A stretch of 64,000 nucleotides of DNA, taken from assembly GCF_000004075.3 (NCBI RefSeq), contig NC_026661.2, positions 2,542,001-2,606,000 of the forward strand, given 5' to 3'. This DNA comes from Cucumis sativus (Eukaryota; Streptophyta; Magnoliopsida; Cucurbitales; Cucurbitaceae). The position numbers and the translations under genes were made by a program. Below the pieces are notes generated by a model that was not told the DNA's origin, ran no database searches, and saw nothing but the letters and a program-made list of their open reading frames with translations. Positions 23,660 to 38,289 of the stretch are shown one piece after another; the stretch's first letter is position 1; each line of letters starts with the position of its first letter.

Positions 23660-26220
23660 ACTGGTTTGATTTTCATTCCAAATTCCCCCTTTTCATCCTA
23701 CTTAACTTTCTAGTTTATGGCCCATGACATAAGCTTGTTTGTATTCCTAGGCAGTGATTGTTAAAGTGGAAGGTAACTCTTGTTTGTGTTGCGTTCTAAA
23801 GCATATGCTTGTTGAAAAGTATATGAATAATATGGTTTGTTGTTTGAAATTTTAACTGCTATCATCTATAGGGAAATGTCGTTATCCATCCAAATTCGAA
23901 ACTTAATTGTTATAAAATACATTACGAGGATATTGAATAAAAACAATGCCGGCTGCTTCGGGCAAATTGGAAGAGTATAAAAACAAGTATTAAGTGTATT
24001 TGGTTCTTTGCTCTATGTCGATATCAGTAATTTCTGGTCATAGATCGAAGTCCAAGTCTACCACGGACCTTAATTTCATTCATTTTTGTTCTTTTCCCTC
24101 TTGGTGGCTTAAGCTCTAACCACACCTAATATATATTAATTTTGGTTTATATATGATGCTTTCGGATTTGTCCCTTTTAATTTTGTGTCAGAAAAAAATT
24201 TATTAAACTTTATAGATCTCTGCCGACAAACAAAAACTTTTAAATGCCTAATAAGCTTCTAAAAATTTATTAGAATAATTTAATTCAAATGTAAGTCAAC
24301 TTAATAAAATTACTACCAGAAAGATTTGGAAATAATCTTTTCATTATTTACAAGTTTGTTCCATAACAATATTAGTTTTCTTAAGATAAAATTGGAAACA
24401 GTTCAGATCAAGAAGGATCAATATATACTTTTGTTAACTAATTTGTAGGTTTGAATTTAAAAAAGACTACTTAAGAGGTAATGTTATTGTATAAGAAAAT
24501 AAAAAAAAAAACATACAATTTTTTCTTGATTTAGAAAAAGAAATTTTCTAGATTATACCAATTATTAATTAGATTGAATAGTGTCCAACTATGTAATTGA
24601 ACTATTCATAAGGTCAATGTTGTATGCCCATATTTAATAAATGTTTTCGAAAAATATGTGTATGAAAAAAAGAAGTATTATATAGATAAATAAACTTTTT
24701 TTAACAAATTAAAATGTTCCTCATTTATTATATTATTTACTTTAGTGTCATTTGTTTTTCTTGCTTATTTGTGTATGTTTGATAGATCTAATTTTAAGGA
24801 TACTATACAAATTCATATACATGAAAATATATAGCAAAATTTTTGTATTAAAGATATTGGAGAAGTTTTTCTTTGCTACTACTTTTATATTATATGTTGA
24901 AAATGATAACTAATCAAGTGGAGGGTGACTCTTTAGTTATTAGTAGGGTGTGAAAGGCATCTTTTTTTCTCTCTCTTATCCTTCAAATTGGTCCCCTAAA
25001 ACTTCTCAATTCAATTACTCAATACAAATGACAAATAGAAAAAAAAAAAAAAATTCATAAGAACATACAAAATAATGAAAAAAAATTCTTTGAAAGAGAA
25101 GAAAATTACGTGTAGGAAAAAAAATATTGTATTGAAAAGTAGTCTTTCAAAATATCATTGTACAAAAAAAGTCTAATTCTACACGTTTATATAGTAGATG
25201 GTATTATTTTAGGTAGATAATCATATAATCTTTGAGTTGTTCGATTCTATCTATATGTTTCATGAATGTATGCTTCAAACGTATATAAAAATAAAATTGA
25301 TGTATTGTTGTATTATATATATATAGTTTTATTTATATATATAAAGATGATAATTGATGTTTTTTTTATCCTAAGCCTATGTTTGAATTGAGAAACATAA
25401 CTTTACGATCATTTAATTGTTATGGGTGATTTTGGATAAAAAAAAATATATAGTTGACATTCAAAAACCAGAAAGTGAAGTATGATAGGGATGAAAGGTG
25501 AGAACTAAAGAATAATGGAGGTTAGCTTTGGACAAGGCTCACCCTTGCCAAATGTCCAATGAGGCTGTTTTAATGCCACATCCCAAAGTAACACTTTCCA
25601 AGATGTAGGAGCATACCGTGATTCATTTAGTTTTTCTATTGTTTCAGCTTAAATAATCGTGTCACCTGTTTAAATTGGTTCAATTTTACTTTTCGTAGAC
25701 CACCAATAAATCTCTAACTTACACATTCAGATTTCTCTTTTGCAGATCACATTATTCTTTTATTTTAAACAAATTCGTGATGGTATTATGTGAAAGTTTA
25801 AGTTGCCATCTCTTCTATCCAAATTTTAACTGGAAGACCTTGAAACTCATTATATATAATCTCACTTGCTCCCCAATATACCAATTACTATGGGAAAAAA
25901 TGCTATTTTAAGAAAAAGTAAATTAATGATTATAAAATGAATATTTCTTTAAATTATATGAAAGGTATTATAGAAATCAAAATGGTACAAGCAAAAAGAA
26001 AAAAAGAAAAAAACAGTTCACTTTAATTATTATATTTTTAATAATTAGTTACAATGAAAAGAAATTGATAAGGTTAATAATTTCAATATGTGGGTGCAAA
26101 GACACATGATCATAAAAGTAAGTGTGACACTATACTTATACTAAATCTTAATATAAAATTGTACATTTTTATGATAGAGAATAATATACAAATAATTAAC
26201 CTTCCAAAATGATAACACGA

Positions 26221-26290
26221 GAGGTCAATAAATGTAAAAGAAATTGGAAAAGATAGAGGTCAATAAATGTAAAAGAAATTGGAAAAGATG
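26221..26290. repeat. Perfect 35-bp tandem duplication
   Basis: The unit beginning GAGGTCAATAAATGTAAAAG occurs twice back to back (26221-26255 and 26256-26290), differing only at the last base. It is evidently recent. Confidence 0.9.
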
Positions 26291-26682
26291 AAAGCAAGTT
26301 AACAATGGCCTAGTTACGTGAAGTTTAGATAAAATTCCAAGTAAAATCAAATTGGTATGGTTCAATTTAATGTCAAGTTTGTGTAGAAGTGGATGTGGAT
26401 AATAAATGAAATTTACAAGTGTAAAAAGCAAATGTGTGTCTATTTTAATTCTTGTATTGACATTGTTTTTCTCTAAACAATGAATTAATTGGTGGGGGAA
26501 TGGTAATGACTTTTTTGTTTGAAATTTGGAGGAAATGGATTTGGTTCTTTATGCAAGTTTATGTGGTTGGAGATTAAGAAAGGAAGTATGAGACACCCTT
26601 TTGTTCTCTTTTCTTCCTTTGGAGCTTAAATGGATTTTGTACAAAAAAAAAGAGAGATATGAGAATGAAGAAGATGAAGAGA

Positions 26683-26719
26683 GAAGAGGGAAGAGGGAAG
26701 AGGGAAGAGGGAAGAGGGA
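26683..26719. repeat. (GAAGAGG)n minisatellite
   Basis: About five direct copies of the 7-bp unit GAAGAGG inside a longer purine-rich stretch. Confidence 0.85.
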
Positions 26720-27169
26720 GAGATTATAACAAAAGAAAAAATATATATGAAATTTAATTTAATAAAAGGGCCTAATTACAACCCACAACATATGATATTC
26801 TATATAATAATAATTAAAAAGAAAAGAAAAAGAAAAAGAAACATGATGTGAAGCCATGAAGCAAAGAGTGTAGGTTGAGATTTATAAGGATGGTTAAGAA
26901 GATGGGTTAACAGCATTAAAATTGAAGAGAGAGAGAGAGAGAGAGGGAGGGATGGGTCAAGTCAAGCCGTCTCTCTGGGTCCTCTTCGTCACAACCCCTC
27001 TCTTACTCCACACGTGTCCAAGTCAATTTATTATAACCAATAATTACCATAGTTTACAACACAATTAGTTTTGAAATTATAACTTTTTCATAAAACAAAT
27101 GCAAATACATCAATACTTCTACTGTCACTTTTCTTTCTTTTTTCTCTTTCATTCTCTAATTTGGTTTCT

Positions 27170-28110
27170 CATTTTTACCAAAAATTATCGAAAATAAAAA
27201 AAAATAGTTTCTTCTATTTCCATTTATCAATTATTTTTATTCGTTTTTTGTTTCTTTTTTTTAATTGTTTTTGCTCGTTTCCTTTTTCTCATTTTCAATT
27301 GGTTCAATTGGTTTCTTTTTTCTTTTTCTCAAACATTTCTATTGGTTTCCTTTTCTTTTTTCTCACGATTCTTTTTTATTGATTTCCTTTTTTTTTTTTA
27401 TTGGTTTCTTTTTCCTTCTTTTCAATTCTGTTTCTATTTCATTTTCCTTTTTCTTTCTTTTATTTCCATCTTCTTCCCCAAATAACCCATCTCCACCTAG
27501 TTTCCTTTCTTAAATAATCATCACTTTCCTCTTTCTCTCCTCATCTTTGTTGTCTTTCTTTTTGCCTCTCATCAGTCTTCCTCTACATGATGTCTTCCTC
27601 TTCGTTAGATTTAGGTTTTCTTCTTCCTCTTTGCATGAATTGTTTTTTCATTTTGGGTTTTCGTCAAATTTATGAGTTTTTTGTTAGATCTGTGTTTTAG
27701 CCGTGAGTTTTTGTCTTCCTCTTTGTCGTAGGTTTCGATCATCCTCTTTGTCGTGGGTTTTCGTCTTCCTATCATCGACTATGTTCTTCAGATCTCAATT
27801 TTCATCTCATTCTCCATAAGATTACAAGAAAATCTTCTTACGTAGGTTTGATCATTTCTTTTAATGTTTTAATGGAGGAAATATATTTTTGTTTGATGTT
27901 TAATTGAATTAAATGTGAATAAAATAAAAATAAATAAATTTCAAAGAAAATCAGGAAACAATAAACAATTATCAAACACATTTTCTATTTCGATTTCTTT
28001 TTTTTCATGAAACAAGAAATAGAAACATTTATCAAACACATTCATGTTTCTTGTTCACGAAGGAACAAGAAATTGATAACATAGAACGTTACCAAATAGG
28101 TCTTATTACC
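27170..28110. mobile_element. Possible degraded transposon (non-autonomous)
   Basis: The right end carries two copies of TACCAAATAGGTC (28090-28125), an inverted repeat TTTCTTGTTC/GAACAAGAAA at 28047-28072, and a second inverted repeat of TCTATTTC-type words at 27985-28030. The left part is T/C-rich and repeats words such as TTGGTTTC and GTTTTCGTCTTCCTC. Boundaries are uncertain and no transposase frame is seen. Confidence 0.3.
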
Positions 28111-29314
28111 AAATAGGTCCTAACGTGTCATGTTTTCTCACACATATGTTTATATACGTGTATATATTATATACTATCACTTAACATTTTTCTCAAAAAG
28201 TTAAATTCTTTTTTTAAAAAGTATAACAAACAAGAAAATATTAGATTTATTTCGAAAACAGAAAAAAATGCACATGCCACATAAAAAATACCAAAAATAC
28301 TTCCGTGAACATGCCACTCATATCTAATATATTTATATGCTATTAATTGATAACCAAATTACTATTTTTTTAAAAATCTTTTATATTTTACATTTTTTAA
28401 AATATTTAGAACAATTTTAAAAAGAGCAATGTCCACAAAGAAAAGTATAAACACTCCAAGCCATTTGGCTATTATTTGTTACCTGGTTTAGATTTGACTA
28501 TTCTTTTATACATTAGTTTACCTTGATTTAACAAAATCTAAACAACAATTTAACTATATTCTTTTACTAATATCAAATAATTCTTTTTGTTGAAAGAAAA
28601 ATATATGTAGAAACAAAATAATGGTTTGAAAAAAAAAATAAAAGAAAAATATATATTTTATATTTGGTACGTATCTTTAATATCTTTTAAAAAAATAGTA
28701 ACTTTTTGATTTTGACATTTACTTATATAAATTTTGAACCATATAATTAAATTTTCATGGCATGTCCCTATTTCTATCCAATATTATCAAATTTTGATAG
28801 GTTTGATATGGAGAGGAGAGGAGAGGAGAGGAGTGAATCTATTTTTCATTATATCGTAAAAAAATTGATGAAACACACAAAATAAACATAAAAATACTAC
28901 TAATATAAATATATATATAAAAAAAAGACTTAATTTGAAATGTAGGTTTTGTGAAAAGAAAATTAGAAATTTAAAAAACCATAGGTGAAAATGATTGGCA
29001 TAATAGGAAATTAGGGAAAAAAAAGAGAAGAAAGAAGAAGAGGTTTGAAAAGCATACAAAATTGATGAGAAAAGAAAATTGGGGTAAAACGTCGCGAAGA
29101 GTTGAAAAAGGAGAGAGGGATTGGATGGGGATTTTTAATTTAACCTTCTAAGTTATGAATAATTGATATTTTAATTAAATTGAAAAAGGAAAAAAATAAA
29201 AGAAGTTTGAAGTAGTGTTGTGTTGTGTTGTTCGTCAAGTCTTCCCTTCCAAATTTATAGCCGAGTCCATTGAAACGGTTTGAAAGAAAAAGTGTGTCTT
29301 TCTCTTTAAGATCT

Positions 29315-32300
29315 ATGGCCATACCAAGTGGACTCTCCATTGATTCAGATCCGTTCTTCCTCTTCCTTCTATTTTCTCTTTATCCCACTCAACCACCACC
29401 ACCCCCCCTTCATGGATTCCCCTTCTCCTCCTCCCCTCCAGTTTCCGGTTAACCTCAATTCCACCCTCCCCCATCCCCGCAATTCTCCTCCTCCCCCTCC
29501 TCCTCCTCCTCCTCCCCCTCCTCCCCCTCCTCCTCCTCCGCCTGCTGCCCACCGCCCCTTCTTCGACGAAATGAACTTCTTCCCCTCCGATGATAAATCC
29601 CGAGTCCTCTCTGCTTCTCACTCCAATCTTACTCCCACCAAACTCCCCTTCAATGTTAATGTTCGTCTTCTTCATCATCATCATTCCCTTTCTTTTTTTT
29701 TTTCCTTTAATATTTTTAAATGGCATTTTTAACAATTGAATTTTGCAGACCGGGTTGAATCTCTTGACGACCAACTCCTGTAGCGATCAATCCATGGTGG
29801 ATGATGGGGTTTCACCAAACCCAGAAGAAAAAAGAGTAAAAAACGAGGTGAGTTTGTTAATTCAATTCAACATTTTTCCTTTTTTTTTTTCTTCTTTTTT
29901 TTAATAAGAAAAATTGATTGATTGATTGATTGATTGAATTTATTACGATGAATCAGAGAGCAGTCCTTCAAGCTGAATTGGAGAGGATTAATTCAGAGAA
30001 TCTAAGATTAAAAGACATGTTAAATCAAGTGACGAGCAATTACCAAACTCTACAGATGCAATTCAATACACTAATACAAACCCAGAAAACAGAAGACGTC
30101 GGTGACCCGATTGAGGAAAACCCCGACGGCAGTGGTGGCGGAGGGAATAACAATAACAACAACAACACAAATATTAGCAATAAACTGGTGCCGAGACAAT
30201 TTATGGATCTTGGATTAGCTACCAATACGGAGAATGATGAGGCATCGATGTCATCGTCAGAAGGAAGAAGTGGGGAGCGCTCCCGGTCGCCGGGAAACAC
30301 GGGAGAAGTAGCATCGTCGAAACGGCAAAGCCCAGATCAATCTTCCAATTGGGGTTCCAATAATAACAATAATAATAATAAAGTTCCAAAATTCAGTTCT
30401 TCTTCGGGTAAAGAAGTGGATCAAACTGAAGCTACTATGAGAAAGGCTAGAGTCTCTGTTCGAGCCAGATCAGAAGCACCCATGGTAATTATTTCCTTCA
30501 TTTTCTATCTCTTCTTTTTTTAAAAAAAAACTAATTTCATACTAAGAGTAATACTTTGTGTATTCCAACTAAACTTATTTATTAAGTTTAAGCTAGTCAT
30601 TTAACTAGTGGGGATGAAGTAGTTTTAAAAATGATATAATTGATTGGAATATAGAGAGTAAGTATGAAATGATGAGAAATTAGATATATAATTACTGAGT
30701 AAGTGAATTAGTTAATTGGGAAAATTGAGAGATTTTTTTGTTGGATTTGAAATGTGTAGATAACAGATGGATGCCAATGGAGAAAATATGGACAAAAAAT
30801 GGCAAAGGGAAACCCTTGTCCACGAGCTTACTATCGTTGCACGATGGCTCTCGGCTGCCCCGTTAGAAAACAAGTAAGTCATAATCAGCAAAAACAAACA
30901 GTATCCTTTCTCTTTAATATATGTATATATATAATAGTCAGTATATCACATCATTCATTTAATTTTGCTAACCAATATGGAAGTGATTTCTTTAGAATTT
31001 ATTTAATTAACGTATGCTATGTTATGTACCCTCTCATCAATGATAAAATTGATAATATCTATGTAGGAAGGAGAGCAGAATTAGTCTCTCCCATAAATTT
31101 GTGGGATTAGATTCTTTACTTAGTTTTCTTTTTTTAATAACTAAATTTGATATATTATTGGCCCATTACAAAAATCAATTCTTAAAAGCATATTCGATTG
31201 TAACCTTCTAAGTTTAGAAAGATGCACTTCATATCCAAAATATGAAAGTATGATTAAATGAAAGTAACTATCTATACCAACAAAGACTCTTTCCGTTTTT
31301 GGTGGTTCAATTATAAGAATTTCAAAATTAAGTGTACTTAGCTTAAAATAATTTTATGTTAAGTGATACATTTTGAAATCTTTTCAAAAGTTTGCGAATG
31401 AGAACAAATGATGAAATAATCCACGTTTACTTGTGGGAACAACTTTCACTCTTAAAAGTTTTCAAAACAAACACGGATGACATAATATACAAGAGAATAA
31501 TGTTGAGATCATTAGCTGTTGAATTCCAATTTTGAGCATTAAAGTGATAGTTTTAGTTATACATGCATAATTAGTTTGATAGTCGTTCAAATTTAATATG
31601 TATAAAATTGAGATCTCAATTACCACAATTGAAAGCTTGAGAGTGTAGTAAGTTCTTTTTGCAATTTGCTCTATGATATTTGTTTGTACGAAATGAACTT
31701 ATAGAAAATCTATAATGATAGACCATATGACTAGTCATGATAATGCAAAATATTAAAAAGAAGTCTACCATGAATAGAATCGATAAATTTACAATGGGTT
31801 TATACAATTCTTCAAAAATATATAATAAAAAGCAGTACCCACTTGGAAATCATTATAATTTCCTTAATTTTTGTTTAATTGAGAGTGCATATGAAATTGA
31901 CAACCTTTGTTGTGTGTATATATATAAAATAGGTACAAAGATGTGCAGAAGACAAAACAATATTGATAACAACCTACGAAGGAAACCACAACCACCCATT
32001 GCCGCCGGCTGCCATGGCCATGGCTTCCACCACATCATCGGCGGCAAGAATGCTTCTATCAGGATCCATGTCAAGTGCTGATGGTTTAATGAACTCCAAT
32101 TTTTTAGCAAGAACCTTATTACCATGTTCTTCAAGCATGGCTACAATCTCAGCCTCAGCTCCATTTCCCACCGTCACATTAGACCTAACTCAAACTCCTA
32201 ATCCCTTATTCCAACGCCCCGCTACAGGTCACTTCCCCATCCCGTTCGCAGCCGCCGCTCCCCCTCAAACCTTCCCACAGATCTTTGGACATGCATTATA

Positions 32301-32550
32301 CAATCAATCAAAATTCTCGGGCCTCCAAATGTCCAAGGATATGGAAGCACCACAGCCTCCTCCACCTCCGCAAAATCCATTCACCGACACGTTGAGTGCG
32401 GCGGGTGCAGCCATCGCGTCTGACCCCAACTTCATTGCGGCGTTGGCAACAGCAATGACGTCGCTGATCGGGGGATCGCATCATCAGAAGGAGAATGGTA
32501 ATGGCAATAGTAATGTTGATAATAAAACAAGTAGCAACTCTCAACAGTAA
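29315..32550 (+). CDS. WRKY: WRKY transcription factor, group IIb (WRKY6/31/42 type), about 535 aa
   Basis: Exons: first exon ending 29660, then 29749-29847, 29957-30484, 30760-30873, 31933-32550. The DNA-binding domain is complete: WRKYGQK, then a zinc finger C-x5-C ... H-x-H (CTMALGC ... HNH), split by the intron before VQRCAED that marks groups IIa/IIb. Before it lies the leucine-rich heptad stretch [16 protein letters not shown], typical of IIb. The motif [20 protein letters not shown] is also IIb. These factors bind W-boxes and act in phosphate, senescence and defence responses in the nucleus. The N-terminus is doubtful: ATG 29315 encodes a family-like start ([14 protein letters not shown]) but leaves the coding frame after a C7 run at 29402-29408; the first ATG in the coding frame is 29412, giving 535 aa. 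A 19-proline run is encoded at 29487-29543. Confidence 0.9.
29487..29543 (+). repeat. CCT/CCC trinucleotide run coding 19 prolines in WRKY exon 1
   Basis: An imperfect (CCT)n tract keeps frame and encodes an uninterrupted proline stretch after RNS. It is a likely site of length variation. Confidence 0.9.
29913..29937. repeat. (ATTG)n microsatellite in WRKY intron 2
   Basis: Six tandem ATTG units about 20 bp upstream of the exon 3 acceptor. Confidence 0.9.
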
Positions 32551-35500
32551 CACCAAGAACAACAACAACGTTATCATTGCCATTTTAAGAACCAAGAAAA
32601 TAACTTTTTTTTTTCTTTTTCTTTTTTTTAAATACATTTATATATTTATAGATATATACACACGAAAATAGAAAGAAAAAAAGAAAAGAAAACAAGACTC
32701 CTATTTGGAGTAGTACTTAGAAATTTAAACTATAATTAAATTTGTTATTTTCTCTTCTTTTCTTTTATTTCCTTTATATTTGGTTTAGAGGACTTATTGG
32801 TTTTTTTCACATATACATAACTTTTTTAAAAAAATTGAATAAGATCAAATATTCCATTCTTTCATGTTCATACAAAGAGGGCAATTTACATTTTTTTTCT
32901 TCCGATTTTTTGATATTTTTTATTATTATAATAATTTAGTTTGTTTTGAAGAGGTGGAAAGAGGAAGGAAAAAAAGAATATAAATCCAAAGCGTGTGGAA
33001 AAAGATGGTTTATTATATTTGTGGATATTGAGATAATTTTGGAATGTTGACCTTAGGATAATAAAATATCTATTTAGAAAATTTAAAAGAAAACAAAAAC
33101 AGAAAATTACCTATGAATTGTGGGCTATTATATAAAAAAAAGGCTTAATTTAGGAGTGAGAAAGAGAAAAGGGGGTTTGGGGATTATTAAATAAAGTTAC
33201 GTGGAGAAAAAGGGCGTCAACAAAATCGTCTCATAATAAAAGTTGTTATTAATAAAGAATAAGCTAAACACGATGCAACCCTCTGCTTCTCAACTTGAAA
33301 AATACTCTTTGTTTCTTCTAGGGAGCCCTGTGGAATAGACTTACATTGTTTCACATTATTATTACTTCTTAGGCATCAGATTTTCATTTTATATTTTAAA
33401 ATTCAATTAATCAACTTCAATTTCTATTCATTCATATACTTATTGTAACCTATGATATCATCTTGAATATATTGTATATGAGTTTATCTCAGCAACCTTT
33501 TTTTTAATAATCTTTAGATTTCTCTTCATTTGCTTGGTTGAATCTTTCATTGATCTTGGATTTACCCTCAACTCAATATTGATATTTTTTTTCTTTTTTC
33601 TTTTTGTAATTGTTCATTGCCTTGTTGATCTTGGACTCGTCGTTATCTATATTTTCGAATTGTTGAACTTTCTTGAATGATTGACCAAACACTTGATCTT
33701 GTTTTTTTAGTTTTGTTGATCTTTTCCAACTTTGGTTGTTGCCAACACTTGCTGATTGATTGTGGATTAGCATTGGTTTTTATCGTTCACCTTATTGAAT
33801 TTTATGTTTAACTTATTAAGTCCATGCTTGCAAGAATTTTTTCATAGGAGTAAAACAACTTTTATCATATTCTAAATCACTCAAAACATATATTTGACAA
33901 TTATGCAATGTTTAATTTTACCCTTCTAACCATATTTATATTATGAAGATTAAATTTTCTTGTATTTGTAGTCGTTGTAGTTGGTTATTTTTAAAATGTG
34001 ATAGTCAAGACGTTGATATTACACATTTGAAATTTTCTTCAAATTAGACTTTTCTTATGCTATTATAATCTCTATTAAATTTTATATGGCGAAAAAAAAT
34101 TATTTAATTAATTGAGTTCAACCACGTTAAACAATTCAAGGATTGACAAGTGATTTAGTTCTTAATCGACCTAAACTAAACTTTAAAGTCAAAACTTTGA
34201 TGGATCAATCAACTTCTGGAAGTATTGAATATGAATTATTCATTTGTAAGGATCGGCTTTACTTTGATTTTGACTATGTCATATGAAATAGGTTTTAAAG
34301 AAAGTTATCTATTAACCTTTTCAAGCTTAGTTTCTAAACCCTATTATATGTAGATAATTTTATTTGAAATTTTCAAAAACATGAATTAAAATGATTGCCT
34401 TAAAAATAATTAAAATTTATTTTAAATTTCATAGTTATTATTGATGAATTAAAAACAATTATAAAGTTGTATACATTATTCATTTGATCAAAAACTTAAA
34501 AAAAAAGTGTAGACATAACAAATACATTATTTATTGAACCAGCTACGTGGTTCGTACAATTTTGTATAATATAATAAAAATATCAATTCGCTTCTTATCC
34601 CGTTCAAGTTTCAATCAAACTTTAATAATATGATTCTATTGTTGAATATGTTATTGAAAAATGGAAGAAACGTCATTAAATCAACTTGGTTTGGTTCGGG
34701 TCTTCGGCATTTCAATTTGGGTTTTCTGTTGAACCACTGCTCAGTGGTGCTCCTCGGCTCGGTTTTTCTGGGTTTGGTGAGCCTGTTGGGCTTGGTGGGC
34801 CTTAGCCCAAAAATTGAAATCAAAACTTGCAAAAACAGTTACTTCACTGGCCTTTGATGACAAACTCTTACGGTGGTTTGTAGGGTAAAGAGAAAAAAGT
34901 AACGAAGATGAAAACTAGCTCCTACGCTCTCTTATGCACAAGAAGGTTGGCCAGAAAATTGTAACACCATCTCATGAAAGAAGTGAACACCAAAACCCCT
35001 AGCAAAAGACTTTGCTTCATCAAGGATAACCTTTACTTCAACAATAATCTTTAACTTCACTACATCAAGAATAATTTCGAGTTGCATGGGTGTTAAGCTT
35101 CGACTGATGGTTTGTGGTTGAAACCCAAGCTGACAACCGTAGACATTTGATTAGGAGTAGTATTTATGTTGTGCCATTCATCATATTAATTTAATAGCTT
35201 CACCTAATGATAATATTTGCATTTTTATACTTTCGTTACTCCAATCATCTTATGATTTGAAAATTTAAAATAAAATAATGTTATTATATATGCACCCGTT
35301 TTTATGTATAGGTTTATGTCTTAAATCAAGTTTGAAAATAAAAGTAGTCAATTTAAAATTTGTTCTAAAACTAAATAGAGATCTAACTCTAAGTTGAATA
35401 AAAATATAACCTTACAAAAAGAAGAAAAAAAAAACTATTGTAAACATTCAATACTTCCTTGAATAATCCTATTTAATGAAGCCAATGAATTATATCATAA

Positions 35501-36814
35501 ATAAACAATAAACTTGCTAAAAACATATAATTTGTCGTTTTGTTGGGATCAAGTAATTATCACATTATATTTGACCGTTGATCACTCGAGAGATTACTTA
35601 ATAAATTATGTAATTTGCATGCTACTTTGGTAATATGTGTGTATACATAATCAAATTTCATAATTACTGTTTAATGAATTAATTTCTATTTCTAATTTCA
35701 TACATATAAAAAATCAATTGCAATAAATTGACCCAATTATGTATGTATATAGAACTACTTTCTAATATTCTTAATTTGAAAACTACAGAATAATGGGAAT
35801 ATATTGACTGAAATTTGTAAGTACATTAATTGGACTTGAAAATTAAGAAAAGGAAGTATATGTGAAAAAATTGGTAGATAGAATAATGCGTTCACAAGTT
35901 ATTGTTTACTGATTTAATATTTGGGGCTATTTTTGTATGCCCAAAATAGACAACAATGATGATATTCATTCTGAAAAGAAAAATTCTATATTCAATTTTC
36001 AAACATATATAAGAGTGATCATAAATGATTGTTTTCTAATACAATTGAATCCTGAATGAAGACATTTGAATGCATGCATTTATTTCAATATTCCTTTTAT
36101 AAATCAAAGGGTCCTTTTTTCTTTCTTCATACTTAATGAAACACAAAGTGGCTGTCAGCACATTAAATACTTCATCGATTTTAATTTCGTTGCCTAAACT
36201 TAACCCTTATTAATTATTCATTTACTGTTTTTATTTTTTAAAATGAATAAATCTATGAATAAAGATTTTTCCATGCCTCTCGAGATGCACCTAACGTAAC
36301 AAAAAAGATACTTGGACGATTTTGAGATATAATCGAAGGTATAATAGCACATGTTTTGGATTCAAAATTTGGCAATTGGTTTTGTTTTTGTAATGGAATT
36401 ATAAGGGCATTAAGTGAGGAGAGATTGCTTGGAACTCAAAATGATGAAAAGGTTTGTGTTGCTTGTTCAAAACAAAAGTGATGAGATTGGAGGCATCACT
36501 TTTTCTCCCTTTTTTCTCTAAGTTGTTGCCAACATATTTGATTGGTAAGGATCTTTTTGTTTAAGTGCCCTTTTTTTCCTTCTTCAAATTATTATCACCA
36601 AACATTCACCATATTTATGTATTTAATTAGGGCTTTAATTAATTAATTAATTAATTTGTCATGCTTACCTCAACCTTTTTTTCATTTGAAAATTCTTCTC
36701 CACAAAAGTCTTTCTATTCATTCTTGTAATTATTATTTCTCAACTATAATTAAGTAATAATTTTCCCTCTATGTCAAGGAATTTAGGGTTAGATTTGTAA
36801 CATTCAATATCAAT

Positions 36815-36890
36815 CCATATTGAATGTCTATTGGTGATAGAATATAATATTTTGCTATATTTTTTTTGTAATTATTTTAAATAGTTTTAC
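36815..36890. repeat. Dispersed TCTATC/GATAGA repeat, partial copy
   Basis: Contains GTCTATTGGTGATAGA followed by TTTTGCTATATTTTTTTTG, the same order of words that closes the copy at 14930-15110. Confidence 0.45.
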
Positions 36891-38289
36891 CATTTTCAAT
36901 CATTTTCCTTTTGGTTATGCATTTTGCACTTATGAAATTTTAAATAATAATAATAAATAAAAACAAAAAATTAACACCACCTTAAACTAAATATTTATTT
37001 GTACAAATCTTATTTTAGGAAAAAAAAATCAAATGGTTTTTGATATCTAAATTAAATAGAATTCAAATTATATGAAATATAGATATACATATAAATGGTA
37101 ATTTGAAATTCTCATTGAATAAGATTTAGCAAAATAGTGTGTTAAGTGAAATACAAAAAATCAATGAACATCTAGTAGACGTAACCAATCAATATTAAAC
37201 TATCAAATTTATCTTTTTGTTTGATTATTATTTTTTTTAAAATTTGGATCCAATTGTTTTACTCTAAAAACAATTCATTTCTCACTCATTTTCAAAGGAT
37301 AATAAAGACAAAAGAAGACTACTATATAAAAATGAAAACACTTGAAAAATAACATAAACATGATATATCCTCATATATATATATAATAATTATATATTAT
37401 TTTGAAAAAGAAAAGAAAAAGTAAGGTGTGAAAATTAAAATGAGAGAAAAAAACATTGATAAATATTTAACACGTGACGTATGCAAATCACTTTCCTTTT
37501 CATTTCATTTTTCATTCCTTTGCTCTCTTGAATTCCTAATTTATTATATTACATTCATTCAATGTCGTTTGTTGTTTTTAATATTATTTCTTAATTTGGA
37601 GCTATATAATAATGCATTCATTTCCTCTCCTTCGCCTTTATTTGCTAATTTACATTCATTCAATGTTTCTTAATTTTTCAATATCAACTCTACGTTTTCC
37701 TCTCCAACCTCTCTCAATACTATTTTCATTATTTCTTTCCTCAATCTCTCTATTTATTACTTTTCACAACACACTAATTATTATATCTCTTCTTCAAACA
37801 ATATCTTCTTTTCTATTAATTAACTTTGTATTTTAATTCATTGTTAAAATGAATATAGTTCAGTATATATATTAATATGTCCATCTTTCGATCCTACTAT
37901 TTAATTATACTTATTCATGCACCACACACAATATATATACATGCATGATAACTATTTCTTTAAATTTTGGATCGGGTGACACATGATCTTAATTGTTGAT
38001 TAAGACAAATTCCAAAAAAATTAATTGAATGTGGAGTTAAAATACCAAAAAATGTAATTTCCTATTTAAAAAGGTTATCAGAATTAATTAATACCTACGT
38101 CATTGAAATTTAATCCAATATTTATTAGACCATATCACTACACATCCAGAATGCCACTTCTATTTTCCATCCACACCTGTTTTATTAACCTAAAAGTTTT
38201 AAGATAAACCTAATTCTAATGATACGAATACAATCACACACTTTCAAATATAGTAAAATGCATCCTACACTTACGTATTTACAAAAAAA

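Larger units (their letters stand above)
23660..29314. other. Long AT-rich spacer upstream of the WRKY gene
   Basis: No gene is supported. It holds a 35-bp tandem duplication (26221-26290), purine-rich repeats (26683-26719, 26926-26946), a G-box core CACGTG at 27011-27016 beside an inverted W-box core (AGTCAA), a T/C-rich stretch 27120-27520, and a probable transposon remnant about 27170-28110. The last few hundred bases are the WRKY promoter and leader. Confidence 0.5.

Noticed and set aside
29313-29774. Minus-strand open frame of 153 aa rich in Arg and Gly
   Set aside because: It is the antisense shadow of the polyproline-coding tract in WRKY exon 1.
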